Part shown: piece after piece, positions 34,290-43,010 of the stretch
Layout: every line of letters begins with the position of its first letter
How positions within the stretch are numbered: position 1 is the first letter of the stretch
Assembly (NCBI RefSeq): GCF_028829235.1
Contig: NZ_JAIWJY010000009.1
Location: 62,001-126,000, forward strand
Direction of reading: 5' to 3'
DNA length: 64,000 nt
Source of the DNA: Tenacibaculum larymnensis
GTDB lineage: Bacteria; Bacteroidota; Bacteroidia; Flavobacteriales; Flavobacteriaceae
The notes under the pieces: generated by a model
The model's input: only the letters and a program-made list of their open reading frames with translations
Told to the model about the DNA's origin: nothing
Databases searched by the model: none
Program-made: the position numbers and the translations under genes

Positions 34290-35807
34290 ATGAACAAGAA
34301 AGTAATTTTAATGATTTTGGATGGATGGGGAATTACCCAAGATCCAAAAGTATCGGCCATATACAACGCTAAAACCCCATTTATAAATTCGTTATACGAT
34401 AAATTCCCACATGCACAGTTAAGAACTGATGGCGAACATGTTGGTTTACCTGTAGGACAAATGGGAAATTCTGAAGTTGGGCATATGAATTTAGGTGCTG
34501 GTAGAATTGTATATCAAAACTTAGCTAAAATCAACAAGGCTGTAAAAGATGGAACTTTAGCACAAGAAAAGGAACTTCTAAACGCTTTTGAATATGCAAA
34601 GGCCAACAATAAAAATGTTCATTTTTTAGGATTGGTTTCCAATGGAGGAATTCACTCTCATATTGACCATCTAAAAGGGTTGCTGTCTGCAGCTAACAAT
34701 GTTGGTTTAGATAATGTTTATCTACATGCTTTTACTGACGGACGTGATTGCGATCCAAAATCAGGGAAATACTTTATCAACGACATTCAAGAACATATGC
34801 AAGAAACTACGGGTGAATTAGCTACAATCACTGGTCGTTACTATGCTATGGATCGTGATAATCGTTGGGAACGTGTACAGCTTGCTTACGATGCTTTAGT
34901 GAATGGAGAAGGCTCTTTTTCTTCGGATGCTTCAACTAGCATTCAACAAAGTTATGATTCTGATGTTACTGACGAATTCATCAAGCCTATAATTATGGTT
35001 GATAAAAATAACCAACCAAAAACTACAATTATAGAAGACGACGTTATTATTTTCTTTAATTTTAGAACCGACAGAGGACGTCAGTTAACAGAAGCTTTAA
35101 GTCAAAAAGATTTCCCTGAGTTCAACATGAAGAAGTTACCTTTGTATTTTGTTACTATGACAAATTATGATGACACGTTTAACAATATTCATGTTATTTA
35201 CGACGGAAAAAACATTGAAAACACCTTGGGTGAAGTATTAGAATCAGCAGGGAAAAGTCAAATAAGAATTGCTGAAACAGAAAAATATCCACACGTAACT
35301 TTCTTTTTCTCAGGCGGAAGAGAAGAAGAGTTTAAAGGTGAAAAACGTTTACTATGTCCGTCACCAAAAGTAGCTACTTATGATTTAAAACCTGAGATGA
35401 GTGCTTATGAGATACGAGATGCTATTGTTCCTGAACTACAAAGCGGTGATGTTGATTTTGTGTGTTTAAACTTTGCAAATGGTGATATGGTAGGACATAC
35501 TGGTGTATTTGAAGCTGCTGTTAAAGCCTGTGAAGCGGTTGATGATTGTGTAAAAGATGTAATTACCACAGCACTAGATAACGACTACACTACTATTTTA
35601 ATTGCAGATCACGGAAACTGTGAAACAATGATTAACCCAGACGGAACACCACATACAGCCCATACTACCAACCCAGTTCCTATGATTTTAATTGACAAGG
35701 AGTTAAAATCAATAAAAAGTGGTATTTTAGGCGATGTTGCTCCAACTATTTTAAAACTGATGGGCGTTGAGCAACCTGAAGAAATGACACAACATTCGCT
35801 TATTTAA
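34290..35807 (+). CDS. gpmI: 2,3-bisphosphoglycerate-independent phosphoglycerate mutase
   Basis: This 505-residue enzyme interconverts 3- and 2-phosphoglycerate in glycolysis with two Mn2+. The start at ATG 34290 is fixed by the promoter overlapping the earlier TTG. Marks are Asp11 in MILDGWG, the phosphorylated Ser61 in QMGNSEVGHMNLG, FTDGRD, GRYYAMDRDNRWERV, and metal sites NFANGDMVGHTG, DHGNCE and HTAHTTNPVP. It is followed by a thioredoxin-like gene in the same direction. Confidence 0.97.
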   Translation: MNKKVILMILDGWGITQDPKVSAIYNAKTPFINSLYDKFPHAQLRTDGEHVGLPVGQMGNSEVGHMNLGAGRIVYQNLAKINKAVKDGTLAQEKELLNAFEYAKANNKNVHFLGLVSNGGIHSHIDHLKGLLSAANNVGLDNVYLHAFTDGRDCDPKSGKYFINDIQEHMQETTGELATITGRYYAMDRDNRWERVQLAYDALVNGEGSFSSDASTSIQQSYDSDVTDEFIKPIIMVDKNNQPKTTIIEDDVIIFFNFRTDRGRQLTEALSQKDFPEFNMKKLPLYFVTMTNYDDTFNNIHVIYDGKNIENTLGEVLESAGKSQIRIAETEKYPHVTFFFSGGREEEFKGEKRLLCPSPKVATYDLKPEMSAYEIRDAIVPELQSGDVDFVCLNFANGDMVGHTGVFEAAVKACEAVDDCVKDVITTALDNDYTTILIADHGNCETMINPDGTPHTAHTTNPVPMILIDKELKSIKSGILGDVAPTILKLMGVEQPEEMTQHSLI

Positions 35808-35818
35808 AAATAAATTTT

Positions 35819-36349
35819 ATGAAAAAAATCGTATACTTTTTTGTAACCTTACTTATTGTTTCTTGTGCATCGACACCTAAGAACCTAGCAATCAAAAACG
35901 AAAACGGAAATTTAGTTGGTATCGCTACTAAAAAAGACTTTCAGCAAGAACCATATGGGAGTGATTGGTTCAACGATTTTTATTCTTATTACGAAACAGA
36001 CAAGGGTACCGTAGAAAAACTAAAACCATACTTAAAAGACATAAAAATAAAAGGATTTATGGGAACTTGGTGTGGAGATAGTAAAAGAGAAATCCCTAAC
36101 TTTTATAAAATATTAGACGAAGCCGAATTCGATTATAAAAACCTTGAATTAGTTACAGTAAACCGTCAGAAAAAAGCCAATGGTTTAGAAGAAGGTTTCA
36201 ATATAATTCGAGTTCCAACCTTCATTTTTTATAAAAACGGAAAAGAAGTTGGTCGTTTTGTTGAACACGCTATTGAAGATAGCTCTGTTGAAGAAGATTT
36301 CTTCAAAATACTATCTGGTCAAGAATACAAACATCCATATCAAAAATAA
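35819..36349 (+). CDS. Thioredoxin-like lipoprotein
   Basis: This 176-residue protein has a lipoprotein signal peptide (lipobox IVSC, Cys16). The body is a thioredoxin fold with the active-site region GTWCGDSKR: Cys85 is followed by Gly-Asp-Ser, so the second cysteine of CxxC is absent. Later parts are IIRVPTFIFYKNGKEVGRF (cis-proline loop). A single-cysteine site suggests a peroxiredoxin-like, isomerase or binding role. It starts 11 bases after gpmI. Confidence 0.85.
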   Translation: MKKIVYFFVTLLIVSCASTPKNLAIKNENGNLVGIATKKDFQQEPYGSDWFNDFYSYYETDKGTVEKLKPYLKDIKIKGFMGTWCGDSKREIPNFYKILDEAEFDYKNLELVTVNRQKKANGLEEGFNIIRVPTFIFYKNGKEVGRFVEHAIEDSSVEEDFFKILSGQEYKHPYQK

Positions 36350-36352
36350 CTG

Positions 36353-36360
36353 TAAATTTG
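36353..36360 (+). promoter_or_regulatory. Promoter -7 element of map
   Basis: TAAATTTG fits TAnnTTTG and ends 18 bases before the ATG at 36379. The apparent TTG start at 36358 lies inside it and is rejected. Confidence 0.65.
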
Positions 36361-36378
36361 CGCCTCAATATTTTTACC

Positions 36379-37197
36379 ATGATTAAACCAAAAACTAGAG
36401 AAGAAATTGAATTAATGCGCGAAAGTGCTTTAGTAGTATCAAAAACTTTAGGTATGCTTGCCAAAGAAGTAAAACCCGGGGTTACTACATTGTATCTTGA
36501 TAAACTTGCCGAAGACTTTATTCGTGAGCAAGGTGCCATTCCTGGTTTTTTAGGCTTGTATGATTTCCCTAACACTCTTTGCATGAGTCCAAACTCACAA
36601 GTAGTTCACGGAATTCCAAATAACACACCTTTACAAGAAGGTGATATCATTTCTATTGATTGTGGTGCTATAAAAAATGATTTTTATGGAGATCATGCCT
36701 ATACGTTTGCTGTAGGTGAAATTGCTCCTGAAACTCAAAAGCTACTTGACGTTACTAAAGAGAGTTTATATGTAGGTATTCGTGAATTTAAAGTAGGAAA
36801 TCGTGTTGGAGATGTAGGATTTGCTATTCAAAACTTCACTGAAAAGCATGGCTATGGTATTGTTCGTGAATTAGTAGGTCACGGATTAGGACGTAAAATG
36901 CACGAAGATCCTGAAATGCCTAACTATGGACGCAGAGGACGAGGTAAAAAATTTATTGAAGGTATGGTAGTTGCCATTGAGCCTATGACAAACTTAGGAA
37001 CACAAAAAATTCGCCAACACAGTGACGGATGGACCATCACTACTTTAGACAACAAACCTTCTGCCCACTTTGAGCACGATGTAGCTATTATTGATGGTAA
37101 ACCTGAGTTATTATCTACCTTTAAGTATATATACGATGCGTTAGGTATTGAAAGTAATGAGGAAGACGAATTCAGACAACAACCATTAGTCTTATAA
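36379..37197 (+). CDS. map: Methionine aminopeptidase, type I
   Basis: This 272-residue enzyme removes initiator Met from nascent proteins. The start at 36379 is set by the promoter upstream and by the natural beginning MIKPKTREEIELMRES. The metal site residues are visible in order: SIDCGAIKNDFYGDHAYTF (two Asp), GHGLGRKMHEDPEMPN (His), AIEPMTNLG (Glu) and AHFEHDVAI (Glu). The length is normal for type I. Confidence 0.96.
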   Translation: MIKPKTREEIELMRESALVVSKTLGMLAKEVKPGVTTLYLDKLAEDFIREQGAIPGFLGLYDFPNTLCMSPNSQVVHGIPNNTPLQEGDIISIDCGAIKNDFYGDHAYTFAVGEIAPETQKLLDVTKESLYVGIREFKVGNRVGDVGFAIQNFTEKHGYGIVRELVGHGLGRKMHEDPEMPNYGRRGRGKKFIEGMVVAIEPMTNLGTQKIRQHSDGWTITTLDNKPSAHFEHDVAIIDGKPELLSTFKYIYDALGIESNEEDEFRQQPLVL

Positions 37198-37200
37198 TTT

Positions 37201-37971
37201 GTGTCTTTATTTAAAGTAATACTAAATACAATTCCAAGACCAATATTAATTAAAGCTAGCTATTGGGCTCGCCCAATTATAGCTTGGTGGTTAAAAGGAG
37301 ATAATTTTACGGACCCTATCGATGGAAAATCGTTTCGTAAACTTTTACCTTATGGATATGGAAAACAACGTCCGAACGCACTTTCCCCTTCTACATTGTC
37401 GCTTGAAAGACATCGTTTAATGTGGTTGTTCTTGCAACAAGAAAGCAACTTTTTCTCTTCTGAGAAAAAACTAAAAGTATTACATATTGCTCCAGAGCAA
37501 TGTTTTTTAGACCTTTTTAGAAAACAATCGAACCTAGAGTACACTACTTCTGACTTAGAATCACCTATTGCAGATGTAAAAGCAGATATTTGTGACCTTC
37601 CTTTTGAAAACAATTCTTTTGATGTAGTATTTTGTAATCATGTATTAGAACATATTCCTGACGACACGAAAGCAATGCAAGAATTGTATCGTGTAATGAA
37701 AACTGGTGGGTTTGGTATTTTTCAAATTCCTCAAGATTTATCTAGAGAAGTTACTTTTGAAGACAATTCGATTACAGACCCCAAAGAGCGTGCAGAAATA
37801 TTTGGCCAGTATGATCATGTTCGCGTATACGGTCGTGATTATTTTAACAAACTACGTTCTATAGGTTTTACAGTTGATGAAATAGACTATACAAAAAAAA
37901 TCGCCCCAGAAAAACTAGAACGATTTGCTTTAATGAAAGGCGAAATTTTACCTGTATGTTATAAAAATTAA
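37201..37971 (+). CDS. Class I SAM-dependent methyltransferase
   Basis: This 256-residue protein starts with GTG four bases after the map stop codon. The SAM fold is visible as KVLHIAPEQCFLDLF, then ICDLPFENNSFDVVFCNHVLEHIPDD (motif II and the post-II HVLEH), typical of Methyltransf_11. The N-terminal part (WARPIIAWWLKG, FRKLLPYGYG) is specific and may bind the substrate, which is unknown. It shares 4 bases with the convergent apbE. Confidence 0.9.
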   Translation: MSLFKVILNTIPRPILIKASYWARPIIAWWLKGDNFTDPIDGKSFRKLLPYGYGKQRPNALSPSTLSLERHRLMWLFLQQESNFFSSEKKLKVLHIAPEQCFLDLFRKQSNLEYTTSDLESPIADVKADICDLPFENNSFDVVFCNHVLEHIPDDTKAMQELYRVMKTGGFGIFQIPQDLSREVTFEDNSITDPKERAEIFGQYDHVRVYGRDYFNKLRSIGFTVDEIDYTKKIAPEKLERFALMKGEILPVCYKN

Positions 37972-38939
37972 TTAGCATACTCTGCTAACTCATTTGCTTC
38001 ATTATGATATAGTAACACCACCTTTAACTCTGGGTGTTCTTCTAAAAATACTTTTGTTTTCTCTAGACCCATTGCTAAAAAAGCAGTAGCATAAGCATCT
38101 ACATCAGCGCAATCTCCTTTTAAACGAACTGATACGCTTAACAAGTTACTTTCCTCTGCCAATCCTGTCTTTGCATTTACGGTATGTACTATTTTTTTTC
38201 CTTCAGCATTTACCTTGTATTTTCTATAATTTCCAGAAGTTGCCATTGACTCGTTATCCAATTCAATTACTTTTTGAATAGAGCGTGTTCCGTCAACATT
38301 TGGTTTCTCAATGGCTACTTTCCATAATTTTCCATCTTTTGTCCCTCTAGCTCTAATCTCACCTCCTATTTCTACTAAATAATCATGAATATTTTTCGAT
38401 TCTAAAAATCTACCTACTACATCCACTCCATAACCTTTAGCAAAAGCGTTTACATTAAACTCTATATCTGAGCTTTCTCTATGAACTTTTCTATCCTTTA
38501 AAGAAACTTTATCAAACCCCACATGTTCCATTAAGGCTGAAATTTCCTCGGTAGTTAGATTCTTTTTTTCCTTACCTGACCCAAATCCATATGCATCAAT
38601 CAATCTTCCTATAGTTGGATCAAAATACCCATCAGTTTCATTATAAATTCTTTTAGCTTTTTCAAACACTTCAACAAACATATCATCAACAACTATTGTA
38701 GTATCTCCTTGATTAATTTTTGATATATCAGAAGTGGGCATATACGTTGACAATGATTTGTTTACCAAAACAAACAGACTATCAATAGGTTTTTGATAGT
38801 CTTCACTACTCACATAAGTAATATGGTAAGTCGTTCCAAAAACAGTTCCTTGAAGCTTCGTTATATTTTGTTTTTTTTCTTCTTTACAAGCTATTACTAA
38901 CAATAATAAAACCAATAAAAGCGTTATCCTTTTAATCAT
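37968..38939 (-). CDS. apbE: FAD:protein FMN transferase (lipoprotein)
   Basis: The ATG at 38939 starts a clean lipoprotein signal (MIKRITLLL, lipobox VIAC), so I prefer it to an ATG at 38981 that would add 14 residues. ApbE attaches FMN covalently to Na+-NQR, Rnf or other flavoproteins outside the membrane. Marks are GTTYHITYVS, YDPTIGRLIDAYGFG-type segment (FDPTIGRLIDAYGF), NAFAKGYGVD, and SMATSGNYRKYK and DADVDAYATAFLAMG near the end. Confidence 0.95.
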   Translation of the reverse strand: MIKRITLLLVLLLLVIACKEEKKQNITKLQGTVFGTTYHITYVSSEDYQKPIDSLFVLVNKSLSTYMPTSDISKINQGDTTIVVDDMFVEVFEKAKRIYNETDGYFDPTIGRLIDAYGFGSGKEKKNLTTEEISALMEHVGFDKVSLKDRKVHRESSDIEFNVNAFAKGYGVDVVGRFLESKNIHDYLVEIGGEIRARGTKDGKLWKVAIEKPNVDGTRSIQKVIELDNESMATSGNYRKYKVNAEGKKIVHTVNAKTGLAEESNLLSVSVRLKGDCADVDAYATAFLAMGLEKTKVFLEEHPELKVVLLYHNEANELAEYAN

Positions 38940-38956
38940 CTTTAAAAATTTAGTCA

Positions 38957-38964
38957 CAAAAATA
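38957..38964 (-). promoter_or_regulatory. Promoter -7 element of apbE
   Basis: The coding strand reads TATTTTTG and ends 17 bases before the ATG at 38939, supporting the shorter start. No clear -33 TTG is seen. Confidence 0.5.
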
Positions 38965-39020
38965 ATGCTTTCACACTTCATAAAAGATTGTTAATTCTCT
39001 TTTTTGTGTCTTCATTTTTA

Positions 39021-39028
39021 TAAATTTG
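39021..39028 (+). promoter_or_regulatory. Promoter -7 element of the OmpA-family gene
   Basis: TAAATTTG matches TAnnTTTG and lies 41 bases before the ATG. A TTG 14 bases upstream (39004-39006) is closer than usual. Confidence 0.5.
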
Positions 39029-39069
39029 CTTAACTATTAATAAATACATCTAAAAAAAATCAGAATAAA

Positions 39070-39918
39070 ATGAGAAAAATATTTTTATTCCTTACTGCTT
39101 CAATTTTACTAGCATCATGTGCTTCAACGAAAGAGTTAGAAGCTATTAAAGCTAAACATGAACAAACGAAAGAAGAGTTATTAGCTGTAAAAGCTAACTT
39201 AACAAAATGTTTAGTTGAAAAAGAAAATTGTGAAGACAAAGCATTTTCTTTAGAGTCTAGAGTAACAGAATTAAAGAAAGATAAAGAAAATACTTTACAA
39301 CAAGTTGAGAATTTAACTGTATTAACTCAAGGTGCTAATGACAACATTAAAGAAACACTAGCTCAATTAAGTAAAAAAGATAAATACATCAACAAAATTA
39401 GAGAAGCTGCTTCTAAGAAAGATTCTTTAAACTTAGTAGTTGCATTCCACTTAAAAAGAGAATTACAAGACGGTATTGATGATGAAGACATCGAAGTTAA
39501 CGTTGAAAAAACAGTAGTATTTATTTCAATCTCTGACAAGTTATTATTTAAAAGCGGAAGTTACACTATTAACGACAAAGCTTCTAAGGTATTAGAAAAA
39601 GTTGCAACTGTAGTTAACGGACAACCTCAAATGGATGTAATGGTTGAAGGACATACAGACAACACTCCTGTTTCAGCTGGATCAGCATTGAAGGATAACT
39701 GGGGCTTAAGTGTTTTACGTTCTACCGCTATTGTTCGTGAGTTACAAGGAAAATATAATGTAGCTCCTGAAAGGTTAATCGCAGCTGGTAGAAGTAGCTA
39801 TGTTCCTTTAGTAGAAAACAACAGTCCTGCTAACAAAGCTAAAAACAGACGTACAAAAATCATTATTTTACCAAGACTAAATCAATTCTTTGATTTATTA
39901 GATCAAAAAGTAGAATAG
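39070..39918 (+). CDS. OmpA-family peptidoglycan-binding lipoprotein
   Basis: This 282-residue protein has a lipoprotein signal (lipobox LLASC, Cys17), a coiled coil at about 20-125 rich in Lys and Glu, and a C-terminal OmpA domain. Family marks are FKSGSYTIN, VEGHTDNTPV (the Asp that binds diaminopimelate), SVLRSTAIVREL, and NRRTKIIILPR. It tethers the outer membrane to peptidoglycan. It is a single gene with its own promoter and a strong terminator. Confidence 0.94.
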   Translation: MRKIFLFLTASILLASCASTKELEAIKAKHEQTKEELLAVKANLTKCLVEKENCEDKAFSLESRVTELKKDKENTLQQVENLTVLTQGANDNIKETLAQLSKKDKYINKIREAASKKDSLNLVVAFHLKRELQDGIDDEDIEVNVEKTVVFISISDKLLFKSGSYTINDKASKVLEKVATVVNGQPQMDVMVEGHTDNTPVSAGSALKDNWGLSVLRSTAIVRELQGKYNVAPERLIAAGRSSYVPLVENNSPANKAKNRRTKIIILPRLNQFFDLLDQKVE

Positions 39919-39936
39919 TTTTTAAACATATAGATT

Positions 39937-39965
39937 AAAAAGCGTGCCATGTGCACGCTTTTTTT
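39937..39965 (+). terminator. Rho-independent terminator of the OmpA-family gene
   Basis: GCGTGC at 39942-39947 pairs with GCACGC at 39953-39958 around CATGT, extended by five A-T pairs and followed by a run of seven T. Confidence 0.9.
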
Positions 39966-40018
39966 ATACGTCTTGCTTAGCTAAAATAAATAGTAAAAAA
40001 ATTAAACTAACACGCTAT

Positions 40019-40048
40019 TTGTCAATCAAATAATTAATCGTACATTTG
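40019..40048 (+). promoter_or_regulatory. Promoter of rplM-rpsI
   Basis: TTG at 40019-40021 and TACATTTG at 40041-40048 are separated by 19 bases, a full match to the Bacteroidota promoter. The start lies about 50 bases before rplM. Confidence 0.85.
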
Positions 40049-40106
40049 CAGACCTTTTTAAAGGATAAAATTAAATTATTAATAAACAAAAACTAATCGT
40101 GTAATT

Positions 40107-40562
40107 ATGAACACATTAAGTTACAAAACAGTATCAGCTAATAAAGCTACCGTAAACAAAGAGTGGGTTTTAGTTGATGCGGACGGGCAAACATTGGGTC
40201 GTCTAGCTTCTAAAGTTGCAAAACTTATTAGAGGTAAGTACAAGCCAAATTATACTCCTCACGTAGATTGTGGAGACAACGTTGTTATTATCAACGCTGA
40301 AAAAATCAACCTAACTGGTAAAAAGTGGACAGATAAGTCTTACATCCGTCACACAGGTTACCCAGGAGGACAAAGATCATTAACTGCTACAGAAATGTTC
40401 GAAAAAGATCCTACAAGATTAATCGAAAAGGCAGTAAAAGGTATGTTACCTAAAAACCGTTTAGGTAGCGCGTTATTCAAAAATTTATATGTTTACGCAG
40501 GTACAGAGCATGGTCAAGAAGCTCAAAAACCTAAAACTATTAACCTTAACGATCTTAAATAA
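40107..40562 (+). CDS. rplM: 50S ribosomal protein L13
   Basis: This 151-residue protein of the large subunit binds near the 5' half of 23S rRNA early in assembly. It has VDADGQTLGRLASKVAKLIRGKYKP near the N-terminus, GDNVVIINAEK and the later VKGMLPKNRLGSALFKNLYVYAG, all family marks. The length is slightly above the 142 of E. coli. It is cotranscribed with rpsI 2 bases downstream. Confidence 0.98.
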   Translation: MNTLSYKTVSANKATVNKEWVLVDADGQTLGRLASKVAKLIRGKYKPNYTPHVDCGDNVVIINAEKINLTGKKWTDKSYIRHTGYPGGQRSLTATEMFEKDPTRLIEKAVKGMLPKNRLGSALFKNLYVYAGTEHGQEAQKPKTINLNDLK

Positions 40563-40564
40563 TT

Positions 40565-40951
40565 ATGGAAACTGTACACAAAATAGGTAGAAGAAAAACA
40601 GCTGTTGCTCGTGTTTATGTTTCTCAAGGAAGTGGAAACATCACTATCAACAAAAGAGAGTTTAAAAACTATTTCACTACTCCAACTTTACAATACAAAG
40701 TTCAACAACCTTTAATGTTAACTGAAAACTTAGAGGCTTACGACATTAAAGTAAACGTATATGGTGGTGGTGTTACTGGTCAAGCTGAAGCTATTCGTTT
40801 AGCAATTACTAGAGCATTAGTATCAATTAACGAAGAAAACAAAGCTGTATTAAAACCAGAAGGATTATTAACTCGTGATCCAAGAATGGTTGAACGTAAG
40901 AAATTCGGTCAGAAAAAAGCACGTAAGAAATTCCAGTTCTCTAAACGTTAA
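40565..40951 (+). CDS. rpsI: 30S ribosomal protein S9
   Basis: This 128-residue protein is part of the small-subunit head. The basic C-terminal tail ending KKARKKFQFSKR reaches the P-site tRNA. Family marks are GRRKTAVARVYVSQGSG, VNVYGGGVTGQAEAIRLAITRAL and LLTRDPRMVERKKFG. It follows rplM in the conserved order and precedes a structured leader of rpsB. Confidence 0.98.
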   Translation: METVHKIGRRKTAVARVYVSQGSGNITINKREFKNYFTTPTLQYKVQQPLMLTENLEAYDIKVNVYGGGVTGQAEAIRLAITRALVSINEENKAVLKPEGLLTRDPRMVERKKFGQKKARKKFQFSKR

Positions 40952-40956
40952 TATTT

Positions 40957-41062
40957 TACTGAACTTGTTTCAGTATTTAAATGTTTCGAGACTGTTATTT
41001 ATAAATCAATTTTTAACAGTTTAGTATCTAAATATTTCAGACTTAATAACTACTGAAATATT
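40957..41062 (+). promoter_or_regulatory. Structured rpsI-rpsB spacer, possible S2 leader
   Basis: Three stem-loops lie in the 142-base spacer. The first pairs TACTGAA (40957-40963) with TTCAGTA (40969-40975). The second pairs ACTGTTA (40991-40997) with TAACAGT (41014-41020). The third pairs AATATTTCAG (41031-41040) with CTGAAATATT (41053-41062), a perfect 10-bp stem 31 bases before the rpsB ATG. None has a T-run. rpsB and tsf are known to be autoregulated by S2 in other bacteria, so this may be a regulatory leader; that is inference. Confidence 0.5.
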
Positions 41063-41093
41063 GCGAAAACAGAACGTAAACACATTTATTAAA

Positions 41094-41840
41094 ATGGCAA
41101 ACATTCAAGAATTATTAGAAAGTGGTGTTCACTTTGGACACTTAACTAGAAAGTGGAACCCTAACATGGCTCCATACATTTATACAGAGCGTAATGGTGT
41201 TCACATCATCGATTTGTACAAAACTTCAGCTAAAATTGACGAAGCTTCTGCTGCGTTACAAAAAATAGCTAACTCAGGACGTAAAATCTTATTCGTTGCT
41301 ACTAAAAAGCAAGCTAAAGATATCGTTGCTGAAAAAGCTAAAGCTGTAAACATGCCTTACATTACTGAGCGTTGGCCAGGTGGTATGTTAACAAACTTCG
41401 TTACTATTCGTAAAGCCGTTAAGAAAATGACTGCTATTGATAGAATGAAGACTGATGGTTCTTTTGATGCATTATCTAAAAGAGAAAAATTACAAATTAC
41501 TCGTCAACGTGAAAAATTAGAAAAGAACTTAGGTTCAATTTCTGATATGACTCGTTTACCAGGAGCTTTATTTGTAATTGATGTAAAGAAAGAACACATT
41601 GCTGTTGCTGAAGCACAAAAATTAAACATTCCAATCTTTGCAATGGTTGATACAAACTCTGATCCAAGACCAATCGATTTTGTAATTCCTGCAAATGATG
41701 ATGCTTCTAAATCTATCGATAAAGTATTATCGTATGTAACTGATGCAATTGCTGAAGGCTTAACTGAAAGAAAAGCTGACAAAGAAAAAGCTAAAGCTGA
41801 AAAAGCAGCTGACGCTCCAGCAAAAGAAGAAGCAAAATAA
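41094..41840 (+). CDS. rpsB: 30S ribosomal protein S2
   Basis: The ATG at 41094 gives MANIQELLESGVHFGHLTRKWNP, the true start; a TTG at 41061 lies in a hairpin. The 248-residue protein has the family marks ESGVHFGHLTRKWNPNMAPYIYTERNGVHIIDL, RWPGGMLTNF, LPGALFVIDVKKEHIAVAEA and DTNSDPR. The Lys- and Ala-rich tail is disordered. A terminator separates it from tsf. Confidence 0.97.
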   Translation: MANIQELLESGVHFGHLTRKWNPNMAPYIYTERNGVHIIDLYKTSAKIDEASAALQKIANSGRKILFVATKKQAKDIVAEKAKAVNMPYITERWPGGMLTNFVTIRKAVKKMTAIDRMKTDGSFDALSKREKLQITRQREKLEKNLGSISDMTRLPGALFVIDVKKEHIAVAEAQKLNIPIFAMVDTNSDPRPIDFVIPANDDASKSIDKVLSYVTDAIAEGLTERKADKEKAKAEKAADAPAKEEAK

Positions 41841-41846
41841 TTTTTA

Positions 41847-41884
41847 ATTTAAAGGTTTCATTACATTGAAACCTTTAAATTTTT
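41847..41884 (+). terminator. Terminator between rpsB and tsf
   Basis: ATTTAAAGGTTTCA at 41847-41860 pairs without mismatch with TGAAACCTTTAAAT at 41867-41880, followed by T residues. The stem is AT-rich and the T-run short, so partial read-through into tsf is likely. Confidence 0.8.
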
Positions 41885-41931
41885 ACAACTTTGTACAACA
41901 ATATATTTACAACTAAAAAATAACGATAGAA

Positions 41932-42900
41932 ATGTCAGTAAAAATTAGCGCTGCAGACGTAAAGAAATTAAGAGAAACTACCGGAGCTGGTATGATGGAT
42001 TGTAAAAAAGCATTAGTAGAAGCTGAAGGTGATTTTGATAAAGCTATTGAAATTTTACGTAAAAAAGGACAAAAGATTGCTGCTAAAAGAGCGGATCGTG
42101 AGTCTACTGAAGGTGTAGCAATCACTAAAATTAGCGATGACAACACATATGGTGTTGCTATCGTATTAGCATGTGAAACAGATTTCGTAGCTAAAAACGA
42201 TTCATTCAAAGCTTTAGCGCAAGAATTTGTTGACATCGCTTTTAACCACAAAACAAAAGAGGAGTTTTTAGCTGCTGATTTTGGTGGTGTAACTGTTGCT
42301 GAAAAATTAATCGAGCAAACAGGAGTTATCGGTGAAAAAATCGATATCACTGCTTTCGAAAGAATTGAAGCACCATACGTAGGAGCTTACACTCACGTTG
42401 GAAAAATTGCTGCAATGGTAGGTTTAACTGCTGTTGTAGATAACGCTGCTGAGTTAACTAAAGACTTAGCTATGCAAGCTGCTTCAATGGGAGCAACTTC
42501 TTTATCTTACAAAGATTTTGATCCTGCTTATGTAGCTTCTGAAACTGAAGCTAGAATTGCTGCGATTAAAAAGGACAACGAAGAATTAGTACGTTTAGGT
42601 AAAACTTTAAAGAACGTTCCTCAATTTGTTTCTCGTTTACAATTAACTGATGAAGCTTTAGCGAAAGCTGAAGAAGAAGCTAAAGAGCAATTAAAAGCTG
42701 AAGGTAAACCAGAACAAATCTGGGACAAAATCTTACCAGGTAAAATGGAAAGATTTATCTCTGACAATACAACTTTAGATCAAGAACAATGTTTATTAGA
42801 TCAAAAGTTTATTAAAGACGAAAAGAAAACTGTTGCAGAATATGTTTCTACTTACGGTGACGTTGAAGTTAAAAACTTCGTAAGAGTTACTTTAGGATAA
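41932..42900 (+). CDS. tsf: Elongation factor Ts
   Basis: This 322-residue protein is the nucleotide exchange factor for EF-Tu. The UBA-like start is [38 protein letters not shown], then the core TDFVAKND (the family TDFVARN), and [17 protein letters not shown]. The length is larger than the 283 of E. coli, as usual in Bacteroidota. It lies in the conserved order rpsB-tsf-pyrH-frr. Confidence 0.98.
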   Translation: MSVKISAADVKKLRETTGAGMMDCKKALVEAEGDFDKAIEILRKKGQKIAAKRADRESTEGVAITKISDDNTYGVAIVLACETDFVAKNDSFKALAQEFVDIAFNHKTKEEFLAADFGGVTVAEKLIEQTGVIGEKIDITAFERIEAPYVGAYTHVGKIAAMVGLTAVVDNAAELTKDLAMQAASMGATSLSYKDFDPAYVASETEARIAAIKKDNEELVRLGKTLKNVPQFVSRLQLTDEALAKAEEEAKEQLKAEGKPEQIWDKILPGKMERFISDNTTLDQEQCLLDQKFIKDEKKTVAEYVSTYGDVEVKNFVRVTLG

Positions 42901-42922
42901 TTCTCAACAACAATTTTATATT

Positions 42923-42952
42923 AAACCATCCAATTTTGGATGGTTTTTTTTT
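42923..42952 (+). terminator. Rho-independent terminator of tsf
   Basis: AAACCATCCAA at 42923-42933 pairs with TTGGATGGTTT at 42936-42946, followed by a run of nine T. It overlaps an apparent upstream extension of pyrH, which is thereby excluded. Confidence 0.93.
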
Positions 42953-42982
42953 ATGTCTTAAAATTAGAATAAAAAAAATATG

Positions 42983-42990
42983 TAGCTTTG
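42983..42990 (+). promoter_or_regulatory. Promoter -7 element of pyrH
   Basis: TAGCTTTG matches TAnnTTTG and lies 20 bases before the ATG at 43011. It gives pyrH its own promoter after the tsf terminator. Confidence 0.65.
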
Positions 42991-43010
42991 CACAACTTTC
43001 AACAAAACAA

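Noticed and set aside
41913..42350. 145-codon reading frame on the minus strand
   Set aside because: It lies opposite tsf and has no family resemblance or promoter.
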